A stretch of 64,000 bases of DNA from Flavobacteriales bacterium (GTDB taxonomy: Bacteria; Bacteroidota; Bacteroidia; Flavobacteriales_F; PHOS-HE28), in NCBI GenBank assembly GCA_016715895.1, contig JADJXH010000004.1:310001-374000 (forward strand), read 5' to 3'. Positions 53,517-63,195 of the stretch are shown here, in pieces. Each line of letters starts with the position of its first letter. The first letter of the stretch is position 1. Under the pieces are notes generated by a model. The model saw only the letters and a list, made by a program, of their open reading frames with translations, had not been told where the DNA came from and searched no databases. A program made the position numbers and the translations under genes.

Positions 53517-53558
53517 TCAGCGTTGCCCCTGGATGTTGACCAAGCGTTCAAACAGGAC

Positions 53559-54074
53559 ATGTCGGATCAACCCATCATCAACAAAGTCGCCTCCTCCGGC
53601 ATCATCACCCTCGACCTGGAGGAGATGTACCCGGCCGGTGAGCGCGTCGTCTTCGACCTGAAGCCGCTGCTGTGGCAGGAGATCGCCCTGAAGGAGGATG
53701 ACCTGCGGGCCTTCTGCAAGGAGCACAACTGGTCGCAGTATGCGGGCAAGTTGGTGAGCGTGCACTGCAGCGCCGATGCCATCGTGCCCACCTGGGCCAA
53801 TATGCTCGTGGCCACGCACCTGCAGCCGCACGCGGCCTTCGTCACGCAGGGTGATGCGGACCAATTGGAACGCGCCGTGTTCACCCGATTCGTGCAGCAA
53901 CTGGATGTTGAGCCCTACCGCAATGCCCGTGTGGTGGTGAAGGGCTGCAGCAAGCTGCCCGTGCCGCTGAACGCCTACGTGGAACTGAGCGCGAAGCTGC
54001 TGCCTGTGGTGAAGAGCCTGATGTTCGGGGAGCCGTGCAGCACGGTGCCGCTGTACAAGGCGCCGAAGGGGTAG
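53559..54074 (+). CDS. DUF2480-family protein
   Basis: 171 residues from ATG 53559. The family opening IINKVASSGIITLDLEEMYP and the later VVKGCSKLPVPLNAYVELSAKLLPVVKSLMFGEPCSTVPLYK are characteristic of DUF2480, a protein largely limited to Bacteroidota and commonly found beside suf genes. Two late Cys (GCSKLP, GEPCSTVP) could bind metal or a cluster, which is inference. Earlier in-frame starts would run through a REP-like repeat. Closest end of the suf neighbourhood. Confidence 0.9.
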   Translation: MSDQPIINKVASSGIITLDLEEMYPAGERVVFDLKPLLWQEIALKEDDLRAFCKEHNWSQYAGKLVSVHCSADAIVPTWANMLVATHLQPHAAFVTQGDADQLERAVFTRFVQQLDVEPYRNARVVVKGCSKLPVPLNAYVELSAKLLPVVKSLMFGEPCSTVPLYKAPKG

Positions 54075-54091
54075 GGCGTATCTTCACGGGC

Positions 54092-56272
54092 ATGCGGACC
54101 AGCCTGCTCTTCTTCTTCGTCTGTTCGTGCATCACGGCGTTCGCACAGGGTGTTCCGCGCAATGCCGCTGGTTCGCCGGTGGCGCCCGGTGCGGTGCCGA
54201 CCAGCGGATCGCCCGATACCGCGCGCATCCGCAGTGAACATGGCTGGTACCTGAGCCCGCATGGCACGTTGCGCGTGCTGGTGCTGTTCGCCGAGGTGGT
54301 GTACGACAAGGACCCCGCACGCGACCCGCAGCCCGATGGGGCCGCGCACTGGCCGAAGGGCCGCCTGCCCCTGTGGAAGGACGAGGTCTTCGACCCACAA
54401 CCGCTGCCGGTGCCCAAGGCGATGGTGACGCGCTACTACCACGACATCAGCCTGGGCCGCTACACGGTGCTGGGCGACCATGTGGACCAGCTGCTGCGCC
54501 TGCGTCAGAGCGAGCACGGCGACCTGCGCAGCGCCAATGACCTCAGCAGGGCGGCGGTGGCCGAGGCCAACAAGCTGGGCGCCCTGCGCACCGCGCATCG
54601 TCTTTCGGTGGCTGACTTCGACCTCTGGAAGGACGGGCGCACGCCTGGCGTGGCCAAGGAGGCCGGTCCGGACGGTCCGCACAGCTACGACCACGTGATG
54701 CTGATCCTGCGCAACAGCGGCCTGACCCATGGCCAGGGCAGCACGGACCCGGGCAGCAGCGGTGCCTTGTACGGCTACGAGAGCGACACCCAGAGCCGCT
54801 TCGGTGGGATGAACGCCCTGCCTTTCGAGATCCTGAAGCACGAGTTCAACCACCTGCTGCTGGGGGGCAACAACTTCCACAGCGGGGGCGGGAACGCTTC
54901 CAACTTCCAAAGCCACTTCATCCCCTTGCAGGGCGGCCACAGCATGATGGGGGCGGCGAGCAGCGCCCTGCTCACCTGCAGCGGGTGGGACCGCGACCGG
55001 TTGGGCTGGCGGGCCGATGGAGCGCCGTATCGCATCAATGCCCGTACCACGGACGGACGCTGGACCGACGGCGACCTGGACCCCGCCGAAGGCGATACGG
55101 GCGTGTATGTGCTGCGCGACTTCGTGACGACCGGTGATGCGATCCGGATCCGGCTGCCTTACCTGCCCGCGGATGTACACCCGCAATGGCTGTGGCTGGA
55201 GAACCACCTGGGCTTCGCCCGCAACGGCAGCCCGACGGACCGTTTTCACTGGGAGGCCGACAGCCGCTGCATCGATCCGGTGGAGCCCGGAGTCTTCGCC
55301 CTGGTGCAGGTGGCGCACGAGGAACGTGCCGGCAAGGACACCTACCAGGGTCATGCCGACTACCTGCGCGCAGTGCCTGCCACCGGCCTCTTCGACCTGG
55401 AGCTGCGCGGGGATACGCTGTCCACGGATTGTCCGTTCGGCGGAGGCCGCAGCATGCCCTTCTTCGCCGACAGCCGCGATGCGAACCCCTTGAGCGGCGG
55501 CCACGAGCTGGAGCTTCCGGTGTACGATCGCAACGGCGATGGCCGTCTCGACCGCCGCGAGCACTACATCCCCGGCACCCGCATCGTGGACGGTCGCACC
55601 ACGGAGGAGGCCGTGTTCTTCGGCCGGCCCGAGCACGCCTTCCGTATGATCGGGAACCGTGCGCTGGGCCTGGCCACCAACCCCGGCACCGCCAACCTGA
55701 TGACGCTGGTGAGCGCGGGCGGCAAGGCCCTGCACAAAGGCGGGGCGCCCGATGCGCGGCTGGTGGTGCTGAACGGGCTGCGCGTGGAGCTGCTCGCCCA
55801 GGCGGCGGACGGTGCGGCCACCGTGCGCGTGCGCACCGACGACAACGTGGTGGACCGGGAAGTGCGCTGGTGTGCGGACAGCATCGTGCTGCCGCCCTTG
55901 CGCGGACGCGGCGGGGTGGGCCTGAGCGTGGAGGCGGGCGCCCGCCTGCTGCTCGACCGGTCGGCCACGCCCACCCGCGTGGACCGTCCCGAGGAGGCCG
56001 ACGGCCGCACCTGGTTCAGCGCACCGACGCGCTTCGTGGTGACCACGGGAGCCACCCTCCTCGTACGGTCCTCGGCGTCGCTGGAACTGGTGCGGGCCAG
56101 CGAACTGCACGTGCTCTCCGGTGCGACGCTGCGGCTGGAGCCCGGCGCGCGCGTGCAGCTCGACCGGTCATCGCGCATCGTGCTGCATGGCGATGCGGTG
56201 CTCGAGCTGCCGGCGGAGGAACGCCAGCGCCTGGAGAAACGCGGGCGGATCGAGCGGCGTGAGGGTCAGTAG
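54092..56272 (+). CDS. secreted putative zinc metalloprotease (M6-like)
   Basis: 726 residues from ATG 54092. Signal peptide MRTSLLFFFVCSCITAFAQ. The N-terminal part (GTLRVLVLFAEVVYD, WPKGRLPLWKDEVFDP, YYHDISLGRYTVLGDHVD) resembles the opening of M6/immune-inhibitor-type peptidases. HEFNH at residues 250-254 (EILKHEFNHLLLGGNNFHSGG) is an HExxH zinc site. An Asp-rich loop (DRNGDGRLDRREHYIPG) may bind calcium. A beta-rich C-terminal region of repetitive LRVEL/ATLRLEPGARVQLDRSSRIV strands follows. No T9SS sorting domain is recognised. Its end overlaps the end of purF by seven bases. Confidence 0.75.
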   Translation: MRTSLLFFFVCSCITAFAQGVPRNAAGSPVAPGAVPTSGSPDTARIRSEHGWYLSPHGTLRVLVLFAEVVYDKDPARDPQPDGAAHWPKGRLPLWKDEVFDPQPLPVPKAMVTRYYHDISLGRYTVLGDHVDQLLRLRQSEHGDLRSANDLSRAAVAEANKLGALRTAHRLSVADFDLWKDGRTPGVAKEAGPDGPHSYDHVMLILRNSGLTHGQGSTDPGSSGALYGYESDTQSRFGGMNALPFEILKHEFNHLLLGGNNFHSGGGNASNFQSHFIPLQGGHSMMGAASSALLTCSGWDRDRLGWRADGAPYRINARTTDGRWTDGDLDPAEGDTGVYVLRDFVTTGDAIRIRLPYLPADVHPQWLWLENHLGFARNGSPTDRFHWEADSRCIDPVEPGVFALVQVAHEERAGKDTYQGHADYLRAVPATGLFDLELRGDTLSTDCPFGGGRSMPFFADSRDANPLSGGHELELPVYDRNGDGRLDRREHYIPGTRIVDGRTTEEAVFFGRPEHAFRMIGNRALGLATNPGTANLMTLVSAGGKALHKGGAPDARLVVLNGLRVELLAQAADGAATVRVRTDDNVVDREVRWCADSIVLPPLRGRGGVGLSVEAGARLLLDRSATPTRVDRPEEADGRTWFSAPTRFVVTTGATLLVRSSASLELVRASELHVLSGATLRLEPGARVQLDRSSRIVLHGDAVLELPAEERQRLEKRGRIERREGQ

Positions 56273-58167
56273 GCCCGGACGTTCTTGCCCTGGCGCCAGT
56301 TGATGAAGGCCCGCAGGGCCACGCGGTCGCCGCCGGGCGTGGGGTAGTCGCCGGTGAAGTACCAGTCGCCCAGATGCCCCGGACAGGCCGCATGAAGGCC
56401 CTCGATGGTCTGGAACAGGATGCGCACCTCGGCGTTGATCCCCGGTGGGGTGAGCAGCTCGGTGATCTTGGCGCTGATGCGGTCGGCGCTGAAGGGGCGG
56501 TAGATGTCCTTCACATGGTTCACCATGCTGCCGAGCGGCTTGTCCACGTCGGCCATGCAGCGCTCGTACACATCGTCGATGATGTTCTCCTGCTTGGTCT
56601 CCTTCAGCAGGGCGATGGCCGCCTGGAAGGCCACGAGGTCGCCCAGCTTGGCCATGTCGATCCCGTAGCAATCGGGGTAGCGGATCTGCGGGGCGCTGCT
56701 GGCCACCACGATGCGCCGCGGACCAAGCCGGTCCAGCATGCGCAGGATGCTCTGCCGCAGGGTGGTGCCGCGCACGATGCTGTCGTCCAGCACCACTAGG
56801 CTGTCCACCCCGGGGCGCACGGTGCCGTAGGTGATGTCGTACACGTGCGCCACGAGGTCGTCGCGGGTGTCATCGCCGGTGATGAAGGTGCGCAGTTTCG
56901 CGTCCTTGATGGCCACCTTCTCCATGCGGGGCCGCAGGGCGAGGATGCGGGCCAGCGCGTCGGGATCGGGTGCGGGGCCGAGCTCCAGGATGCGGCGCGC
57001 CTTGATGCGGTCCAGTTCGTCCTCCAACCCCCGGACCATGCCGAAGCAGGCCACTTCGGCGGTGTTGGGGATGAAGGAGAGCACGGTGTGCTCCAGGTCG
57101 TGGTCCACAGCCTCCAGGATCGCCGGGCACAGCGAGCGGCCCAGGGCGATCCGTTCCTGATACACATCGCGGTCGCTCCCGCGGCTGAAGTAGATCCGCT
57201 CGAAGGAGCACGAGCGTTTCTCGCGGGGCTCCCGCACCAGGTGCTCGCCGTAGCTGCCGTCCTTGCGGATGATGAGGGCGTGCCCGGGGGTGAGCTCATG
57301 CACGGCCTCGGTGGGCACATGGAACGCGGTCTGGATGGCGGGGCGTTCGCTGGCCACCACCACCACGTCCTCGTCGGCGTACCAGAACGCGGGGCGGATG
57401 CCGTTGGGATCGCGCAGCACGAAGGCATCACCGTGGCCGATCATGCCGGCCAGGGCATAGCCGCCGTCGAAGTCCAGCGCGCTGTTCACCAGGATCTGCC
57501 GCACATCGAGCTTCTCGGCGACCACCTGCGTGATCTGCCGGTCGTTGTACCCCAACTGCCGGTGGATCTGCGCGATGCGGTCGTTCTCGACGTCGAGGAA
57601 GTGACCGATCTTCTCCAGCACCGTCATGGTGTCGCTGCGCTCCTTGGGGTGCTGGCCGATGCTGACGAGCAGGTTGAACAGCTCGTCCACATTGGTCATG
57701 TTGAAGTTGCCGGCCACCACCAGGTTGCGCGTGATCCAGTTGTTGAGGCGGCGGCGGGGATGGCAGTTCTCCAGGCTGTCGCGGCCGAAGGTGGCGTACC
57801 GCAGATGGCCCAGGAGCACCTCGCCCAGGAAGGGCACATGGGCCTTCAGCCATTCGGCGTCATCGGGCCGGGCGCCTGGCAGCCGCAGGGCATCCTCGTG
57901 GCCTTTCTGGACGCGGCCGAAGATCTTCTGGATGGCCTGCTTGTCAGTGCTGCGCTCGCGGTCGATGTAGGGCGTGCCGGGCAGGGGGTCCAGCTTGATG
58001 GACGCCACTCCCGCACCGTCCTGGCCGCGGTTGTGCTGTTTCTCCATGAGGAGGAACATGCGCTGCAGGCCGAAGAACGGGGTGCCGTGGCGTTCGGCGT
58101 AGTGCGCCAGCGGCTTGCGGAGGCGGATGAGCGCGATGCCGCACTCGTGCTGGAGGACGTCGCTCAT
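56266..58167 (-). CDS. purF: amidophosphoribosyltransferase, long Bacteroidota form
   Basis: 633 residues. N-terminal Ntn glutaminase domain with nucleophile C9 in HECGIALIRL (preceded by a short propeptide), RGQDGAG, then the phosphoribosyltransferase domain with the PRPP loop SLVVLDDSIVRGTTLRQS. It makes 5-phosphoribosylamine from PRPP and glutamine, the first committed step of purine synthesis. Longer than the E. coli type (about 505) with insertions, as is usual in this phylum. The 3' end overlaps the convergent metalloprotease gene by seven bases, leaving no room for a terminator between them. Confidence 0.93.
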   Translation of the reverse strand: MSDVLQHECGIALIRLRKPLAHYAERHGTPFFGLQRMFLLMEKQHNRGQDGAGVASIKLDPLPGTPYIDRERSTDKQAIQKIFGRVQKGHEDALRLPGARPDDAEWLKAHVPFLGEVLLGHLRYATFGRDSLENCHPRRRLNNWITRNLVVAGNFNMTNVDELFNLLVSIGQHPKERSDTMTVLEKIGHFLDVENDRIAQIHRQLGYNDRQITQVVAEKLDVRQILVNSALDFDGGYALAGMIGHGDAFVLRDPNGIRPAFWYADEDVVVVASERPAIQTAFHVPTEAVHELTPGHALIIRKDGSYGEHLVREPREKRSCSFERIYFSRGSDRDVYQERIALGRSLCPAILEAVDHDLEHTVLSFIPNTAEVACFGMVRGLEDELDRIKARRILELGPAPDPDALARILALRPRMEKVAIKDAKLRTFITGDDTRDDLVAHVYDITYGTVRPGVDSLVVLDDSIVRGTTLRQSILRMLDRLGPRRIVVASSAPQIRYPDCYGIDMAKLGDLVAFQAAIALLKETKQENIIDDVYERCMADVDKPLGSMVNHVKDIYRPFSADRISAKITELLTPPGINAEVRILFQTIEGLHAACPGHLGDWYFTGDYPTPGGDRVALRAFINWRQGKNVRAY

Positions 58168-58201
58168 CGGCGGCGGGCCGGCCGGGAGAGGGACCGGACC
58201 G

Positions 58202-58209
58202 CAAAGGTA
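58202..58209 (-). promoter_or_regulatory. -7 promoter element TACCTTTG of purF
   Basis: Exact TAnnTTTG on the minus strand, 34 nt before ATG 58167. Confidence 0.6.
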
Positions 58210-58296
58210 CGCCGCCCCGTCCGGCCGCTTCCCGTTCCATCGCCTCCCCTACCCGTTCCAAGCAACTTCCGGGGCCCGGGGCCTGTCTACCCAGCG

Positions 58297-58304
58297 TAAT
58301 TTCG
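58297..58304 (+). promoter_or_regulatory. -7 element TAATTTCG (one mismatch)
   Basis: Ends five bases before GTG 58310 of the third CHU_C protein, so transcription would begin at or next to the start codon. Confidence 0.5.
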
Positions 58305-58309
58305 ACGAC

Positions 58310-61300
58310 GTGCTCCCCGCCCACCGGTCCATCGGCCTGGCCTTCGGCTTGTTGCTCGCCTGCGGCGCGTCGGGTGGCAGCGGGGTCACCTTCACGGAGA
58401 ACCGCGGCCAGTGGCCCTCGCAGGTGCTCTATCGGGCCCATATCCCCGGCGGCGCCCTCTTCGTGGAGCGCGGCGCCCTCACGTTCGTGCTGGCGGAAGG
58501 CGGTGCCCACCACCGCCATGGACATGCCGGGGATGCGCACGACCACGCCGAACAGGACCCGTACAGGGCCCATGCCTACCGGGTGACCTTCGAGGGGGCT
58601 TCGGGCGGTGTGGGTGAGGGCCGACAGGTGCTGGGCCATCGCGAGAACCACTTCATCGGCAACGACCCGGCGCGCTGGGGCGCGGATTGCGGGGTGTTCC
58701 GGGAGGTATGGGTGAAGGACCTGTACCCGGGCATCGACCTGCGGGTGGATGGCAGCAAGGGCCTGAAGTACGACCTGCTTGTCCAGCCCGGCGTCGATCC
58801 GGGGCGGATCCGCATGCGGTACAGCGGCCAGGATGCGCTGGCGCTCGAGCAGGGCCGGCTGGTGGTGCGCACCAGCGCCGGCACTGTGGTGGAAGAGGCT
58901 CCCATCGCCTTCGGACCCGGTGGGGCCATCGCCTGCCGCTACCGGCTGGAGGGTGACCGTCTCGGCTTCGAGCTGCCGGACGGGTACGACGACCACGGCC
59001 TGCTGGTCATCGACCCCACCCTCACCTTCGCCAGCTACTCGGGCAGCACGGCGGACAACTTCGGCTTCACCGCCACCTACGATGCGGCGGGCAACCTGTA
59101 CGGGGGCGGCATCGTGTTCGGCTTCGGCTACCCGGTGACGGTCGGCGCGCTTCAGACCAACCTGTCCGGCGGCACCATCGACGTGGGCATCAGCAAGTGG
59201 GACGCCACCGGCAGCACGTTGTTGTGGAGCACCTACCTCGGCGGTGGGCAGAACGAATCGCCGCACAGCCTGGTGGTGAACGATGCGGGCGAGCTGTTCG
59301 TGCTGGGCAGCACGGGCTCCAGCGACTTTCCCACCACGGCGGGCTGTTTCGACAACAGCTTCGGTGGAGGCCCCTCGCTCAACTTCACCATCGGCTACGG
59401 GTACAACCATTTCTCCGGCGTTGACGCCTTCGTGGCGCGGTTGAGCGCAGCCGGCAACGCACTGCTGGGGTCCACCTACGTGGGCGGCGCCGGTGCCGAT
59501 GGCATCAACAACGACGGTGCCCTGGCCTACAACTACGGCGATTCGTTCCGCGGCGAGATCGCCCTGGACCCCAATGGGAACCCGGTGGTGGCCACCAGCA
59601 CCGAAACGACCGGGCTTCCCGTCACGCCCGGTGCTCCGCAGGCGGCCTTCGGAGGCGGACAACAGGACGGCTATGTGTTCCGGCTCAACGCCCCTCTCAC
59701 CAATCTGCTCTGGGCCACCTATGTGGGCGGCACCGGGGACGACAGCGCGTTCGGCGTGCAGTTCGACAGCAATGGCGAGGTCTACGTCACCGGGGGCACC
59801 ACCAGCACGGACCTGCCGATGGCCGGCACCCCGTACGACGCAAGCCACAACGGCAGCGTGGACGGCTACATCATGCGGTACAACGCCACGGGCAACGCCC
59901 TTCTGGGCTCCACCTACCTGGGCACCGCCGCTTACGACCAGAGCTACTTCGTGCAGCTGGACACGGACGACGAGGTGTACGTGGTAGGTCAGACGAGGGG
60001 CAATTACCCGGTGACGCCCGGCAAGTACGCCAACCCCGGCAGCAGCCAGTTCATCCACAAGTTCAACCATGCGCTCAGTGGCTCGCTGTGGAGCACGCGC
60101 ATCGGCAATGGCAGCGGTACGGAGGACATCGCACCATCCGCTTTCCTGGTGAGCGACTGCGGGCAGATCTACTTCTCCGGCTGGGGCGGCGCGGTGAACA
60201 ACAACGGCGTGCCGAACACCAGCACCACCACCGGCCTGCCAACCACCCCGGGCGCGTTCCAAACGACCACGGACGGTAGCGACTTCCATCTGATGGTGCT
60301 GGAGCCCGATGCCATCGGTCTCAACTACGCCACCTTCTTCGGCGGCAACCTCAGCTCCGAGCACGTGGACGGCGGCACCAGCCGCTTCGACAAGAACGGC
60401 AACGTGTACCAGGCGGTGTGTGCGGGCTGCGGCGGCAACAGCGACTTCCCCACCACTCCGGGCGCGTGGAGCAACACGAACAACAACCCGAACTGCAACC
60501 TAGGCGTGTTCAAGTTCGCGCTGTCGCAGACCCTGGCGGTGATCGCCATCGACGGCCCGCAGTACGTGTGCCATCCGGGAACCGCGCAGTTCGCCAACCT
60601 GAGCAATGGCGGCAATACCTACACCTGGTACTTCGGCGATGGCGCCACCAGCACCGATTTCGAACCGACGCACGCCTATGGGGCACCGGGCACCTACACG
60701 GTGATGATGGTGCTGGAGGACAGCCTGGACTGCACGCCGCCGGACACGGCCTACGTGACCATCGAGGTGGTGGACCCGCTGGACGCTTCGGTGGACAGTG
60801 TGCCGGCGGTATGCGCCGGGTCCAGCGTCCAGCTTCAGGCCAGCGGAGGCACCAGCTACCTGTGGAGCCCCGGCACAGGGCTCAACAGCACCACCGTGCC
60901 CGACCCGGTATGCACCCCGTTGGCCATCACCACCTACCAAGTGCTGGTGACCGACCAATGCGGCACGGACACCGCCTTCGTGGACGTGGTGGTGGACGAC
61001 CCCTCCGGTTTCGCCGGGCCCGACGTGGTGATGTGCGCGGGTGATGCGGTGGCCATCAGCGCGAGCGGAGGCGCCACCTACAGCTGGAGCCCGGCCGGCT
61101 TCGTGAACGACCCCACGAGCCCCACACCGCTGGCCTCCCCGCCGGACACCACGCTCTTCACCATCACCATCGTGACGGCCGATGGTTGCGTGGGCGTGGA
61201 TTCGGTGCTGGTGATCGTGCAGTTCACTCCGCCCGACCCGGTCTCCGCGGACACGGCGGTGTGCGTAGGGGGCAGCGTGCAGCTCCAGGTGAGCGGCGGC

Positions 61301-62173
61301 GACAGCTATGGGTGGGTGCCGGCCCCCGGCCTCACCACGCTCACTGTTCCCGATCCGGTGGTGACCCCGCCCACCACCACGGACTACGTGGTGCTGGTGA
61401 GCAACACCTGTGGCACCACGCCGGACACGGTGACCGTGCTGGTGGTGGTGCCGATGGCCGATGCCTGGCCGGACACCCTGGTGTGCCCCAACGCGCCGGT
61501 GCCGCTCTTCGCCAGCGGCGGGGTGAGCTACATCTGGAACCCCGCACAGGGCCTGGACAACGACACCAGCGCCACCCCCATCGCCACGGTGGGAACGCCG
61601 ACCGTCTTCACCGTGATCTCCACGGACGCCTACGGCTGCAGTGACACGGCCCAGGTGTCCATCGACCTGCTGCCACAACCGGTGGTGAACGCGGGCCCCG
61701 ATATGTCCATCGATTACGGCGACGCCACCACCCTGGCGGCCACCGGGGAAGGCGCCTTCATGTGGAGCCCGGAGCTCTATGTGGAACAGGCCAACGGCGC
61801 GCTGCTCACCGTGCGACCGGAAACGAGCACGCTGTACACCGTGCAGCTGACGGACCTGAACGGATGCGTGGCCACGGACCAGGTGCTGGTGATCATCGAC
61901 GGCGCGTTGTACGTGCCGAACACCTTCACCCCCAACGAGGACGGGATCAACGACACCTTCTTCGCGCTGGGCAAGGAGATCGACACGTTCCGGATGATGG
62001 TGTTCAACCGCTGGGGCGAAATGATCTTCGAGACGGACGTGCTGACCGGACGCTGGGACGGCACCTACAAGGGGGTGGGCTCACCGATCGACACCTACGT
62101 CTGGCGGGTGGACTACACCGAACTGAACGGCGAGGACCACATCCTGTACGGGCACGTGAACCTGGTGCGCTAG
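58310..62173 (+). CDS. giant surface protein: SBBP propeller, PKD, Ig-like repeats, CHU_C (T9SS type B) end
   Basis: 1287 residues from GTG 58310. Signal peptide (SIGLAFGLLLACGASGGS), then a TENRGQWPSQVLYRAHIPGG segment typical of the N-terminal domain (DUF7948-like) that precedes SBBP repeats (about 25-240), SBBP repeats (about 245-740: WSTYLGGGQNESPHSL, WATYVGGTGDDSAFGV), a PKD domain (about 753-830, YTWYFGDGATSTDFEPTHAY), four Ig-like modules, and the CHU_C type B sorting domain (about 1200-1287, YVPNTFTPNEDGINDTF, VFNRWGEMIF). Exported by T9SS. GTG is preferred over an upstream ATG because signal peptide and promoter fit only the GTG. The end overlaps the convergent ACMSD gene by four bases. 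Confidence 0.88.
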   Translation: MLPAHRSIGLAFGLLLACGASGGSGVTFTENRGQWPSQVLYRAHIPGGALFVERGALTFVLAEGGAHHRHGHAGDAHDHAEQDPYRAHAYRVTFEGASGGVGEGRQVLGHRENHFIGNDPARWGADCGVFREVWVKDLYPGIDLRVDGSKGLKYDLLVQPGVDPGRIRMRYSGQDALALEQGRLVVRTSAGTVVEEAPIAFGPGGAIACRYRLEGDRLGFELPDGYDDHGLLVIDPTLTFASYSGSTADNFGFTATYDAAGNLYGGGIVFGFGYPVTVGALQTNLSGGTIDVGISKWDATGSTLLWSTYLGGGQNESPHSLVVNDAGELFVLGSTGSSDFPTTAGCFDNSFGGGPSLNFTIGYGYNHFSGVDAFVARLSAAGNALLGSTYVGGAGADGINNDGALAYNYGDSFRGEIALDPNGNPVVATSTETTGLPVTPGAPQAAFGGGQQDGYVFRLNAPLTNLLWATYVGGTGDDSAFGVQFDSNGEVYVTGGTTSTDLPMAGTPYDASHNGSVDGYIMRYNATGNALLGSTYLGTAAYDQSYFVQLDTDDEVYVVGQTRGNYPVTPGKYANPGSSQFIHKFNHALSGSLWSTRIGNGSGTEDIAPSAFLVSDCGQIYFSGWGGAVNNNGVPNTSTTTGLPTTPGAFQTTTDGSDFHLMVLEPDAIGLNYATFFGGNLSSEHVDGGTSRFDKNGNVYQAVCAGCGGNSDFPTTPGAWSNTNNNPNCNLGVFKFALSQTLAVIAIDGPQYVCHPGTAQFANLSNGGNTYTWYFGDGATSTDFEPTHAYGAPGTYTVMMVLEDSLDCTPPDTAYVTIEVVDPLDASVDSVPAVCAGSSVQLQASGGTSYLWSPGTGLNSTTVPDPVCTPLAITTYQVLVTDQCGTDTAFVDVVVDDPSGFAGPDVVMCAGDAVAISASGGATYSWSPAGFVNDPTSPTPLASPPDTTLFTITIVTADGCVGVDSVLVIVQFTPPDPVSADTAVCVGGSVQLQVSGGDSYGWVPAPGLTTLTVPDPVVTPPTTTDYVVLVSNTCGTTPDTVTVLVVVPMADAWPDTLVCPNAPVPLFASGGVSYIWNPAQGLDNDTSATPIATVGTPTVFTVISTDAYGCSDTAQVSIDLLPQPVVNAGPDMSIDYGDATTLAATGEGAFMWSPELYVEQANGALLTVRPETSTLYTVQLTDLNGCVATDQVLVIIDGALYVPNTFTPNEDGINDTFFALGKEIDTFRMMVFNRWGEMIFETDVLTGRWDGTYKGVGSPIDTYVWRVDYTELNGEDHILYGHVNLVR

Positions 62174-63195
62174 GAGCCTGGCATGAAGCGCTGGCGGGGC
62201 AGGTCGAGCCAGCTCAGCGCGGCACCGCTCAACAGCATCTCCTTGCGGGCATCATCCCAGGGCATGCTGCGGATCAAGGACCCGGGCTCCAGCTCACCGA
62301 GGGGGAACGGATAGTCGGTGCCCAGGGCCACGCGCTCGGCGCCCAGCATGTCCACGACGAGCTTCAGGATGGCGGGGTCGTGCACCAAGGCGTCGATCCA
62401 GAACCGGCCGAGGTAGTCCTTGGGCGGCACCTGGTTGTCCACCGCGCACAGGTCCGGACGCACCTCGAACCCGTGCTGGATGCGGCCGAGCGTGGCGGGA
62501 AAGCTCCCTCCGCCGTGGGCGAAGGCCACGCGCAGGCGCGGCAAGCGCTCCAGGAGCCCGCTGAAGATCATGGAGGTGATGGCCAGGGTGGTCTCCGCGG
62601 GCATGCCCACCAGCCAGGGAAGCCAGTACTTGTCCATGCGCTCCTTGCCCAGCATGTCCCACGGGTGCACGAACACGGCCATGCCCAGGGCCTCGCACGC
62701 CTGAAAGACATCCAGGAACCGGGGGTCGCCCAGGTTGATGCCCTCCACATGGGTACCGATCTGGATGCCGCTGAGACCGATCGACCGGCAGCGCTCCAGC
62801 TCCTGCACGGCCAGCGCGCTGTCCTGCATGGGCACCGTGCCCAGGCCCACGAAGCGGTGCGGCCAACGGTCCACGATGCCGGCGATGTGGTCATTGAGGA
62901 ACACGGAAAGCTCCAGCGCGTCCTGTGGTCGGGCCCAATAGCTGAACATCACGGGCACCGTGCTCAGCACCTGGGCATGCACGCGGTGGCCGTCGCACTC
63001 GTCCAGCCGTACCAGGGGATCCCAGCAATTGGCCTGCACCTCCCTGAAGAACTTGTCATCCATCATCATCCGTGCACAGCCCGGGCGGTGATGGTCGAGG
63101 TGGATGAAGCCCTTGTATCCGAAGCGGGCCCCGAAATCGGGGATGTGCTCCGGCAGGATGTGCGTATGGACGTCGATGGCCAGCAGCTCGGCCAT
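62170..63195 (-). CDS. nbaD: 2-amino-3-carboxymuconate-6-semialdehyde decarboxylase (ACMSD)
   Basis: 341 residues from ATG 63195. Amidohydrolase-fold decarboxylase: metal-binding HTH in IDVHTHILPEHIPDF, RMMMDDKFFREVQANCWDP, LSTVPVMFSYWARPQDALELSVFLNDHIAG, GIQIGTHVEGINLGDPRF, His in FVHPWDMLG and Asp in GTDYPFPLG. It decarboxylates ACMS, the product of 3-hydroxyanthranilate dioxygenase, steering tryptophan breakdown away from NAD synthesis. Coupled to that dioxygenase gene by a one-base stop/start overlap. Confidence 0.94.
   Translation of the reverse strand: MAELLAIDVHTHILPEHIPDFGARFGYKGFIHLDHHRPGCARMMMDDKFFREVQANCWDPLVRLDECDGHRVHAQVLSTVPVMFSYWARPQDALELSVFLNDHIAGIVDRWPHRFVGLGTVPMQDSALAVQELERCRSIGLSGIQIGTHVEGINLGDPRFLDVFQACEALGMAVFVHPWDMLGKERMDKYWLPWLVGMPAETTLAITSMIFSGLLERLPRLRVAFAHGGGSFPATLGRIQHGFEVRPDLCAVDNQVPPKDYLGRFWIDALVHDPAILKLVVDMLGAERVALGTDYPFPLGELEPGSLIRSMPWDDARKEMLLSGAALSWLDLPRQRFMPGS

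Noticed and set aside
53975..56110. A 711-codon minus-strand open frame opposite the metalloprotease-like gene
   Set aside because: Antisense shadow; the plus-strand frame has signal peptide, HEFNH site and correct neighbours.
57944..60364. An 806-codon minus-strand open frame over purF start and the third CHU_C protein
   Set aside because: Antisense shadow of well-supported genes, with low-complexity Gly/Val/Ala composition and no family match.
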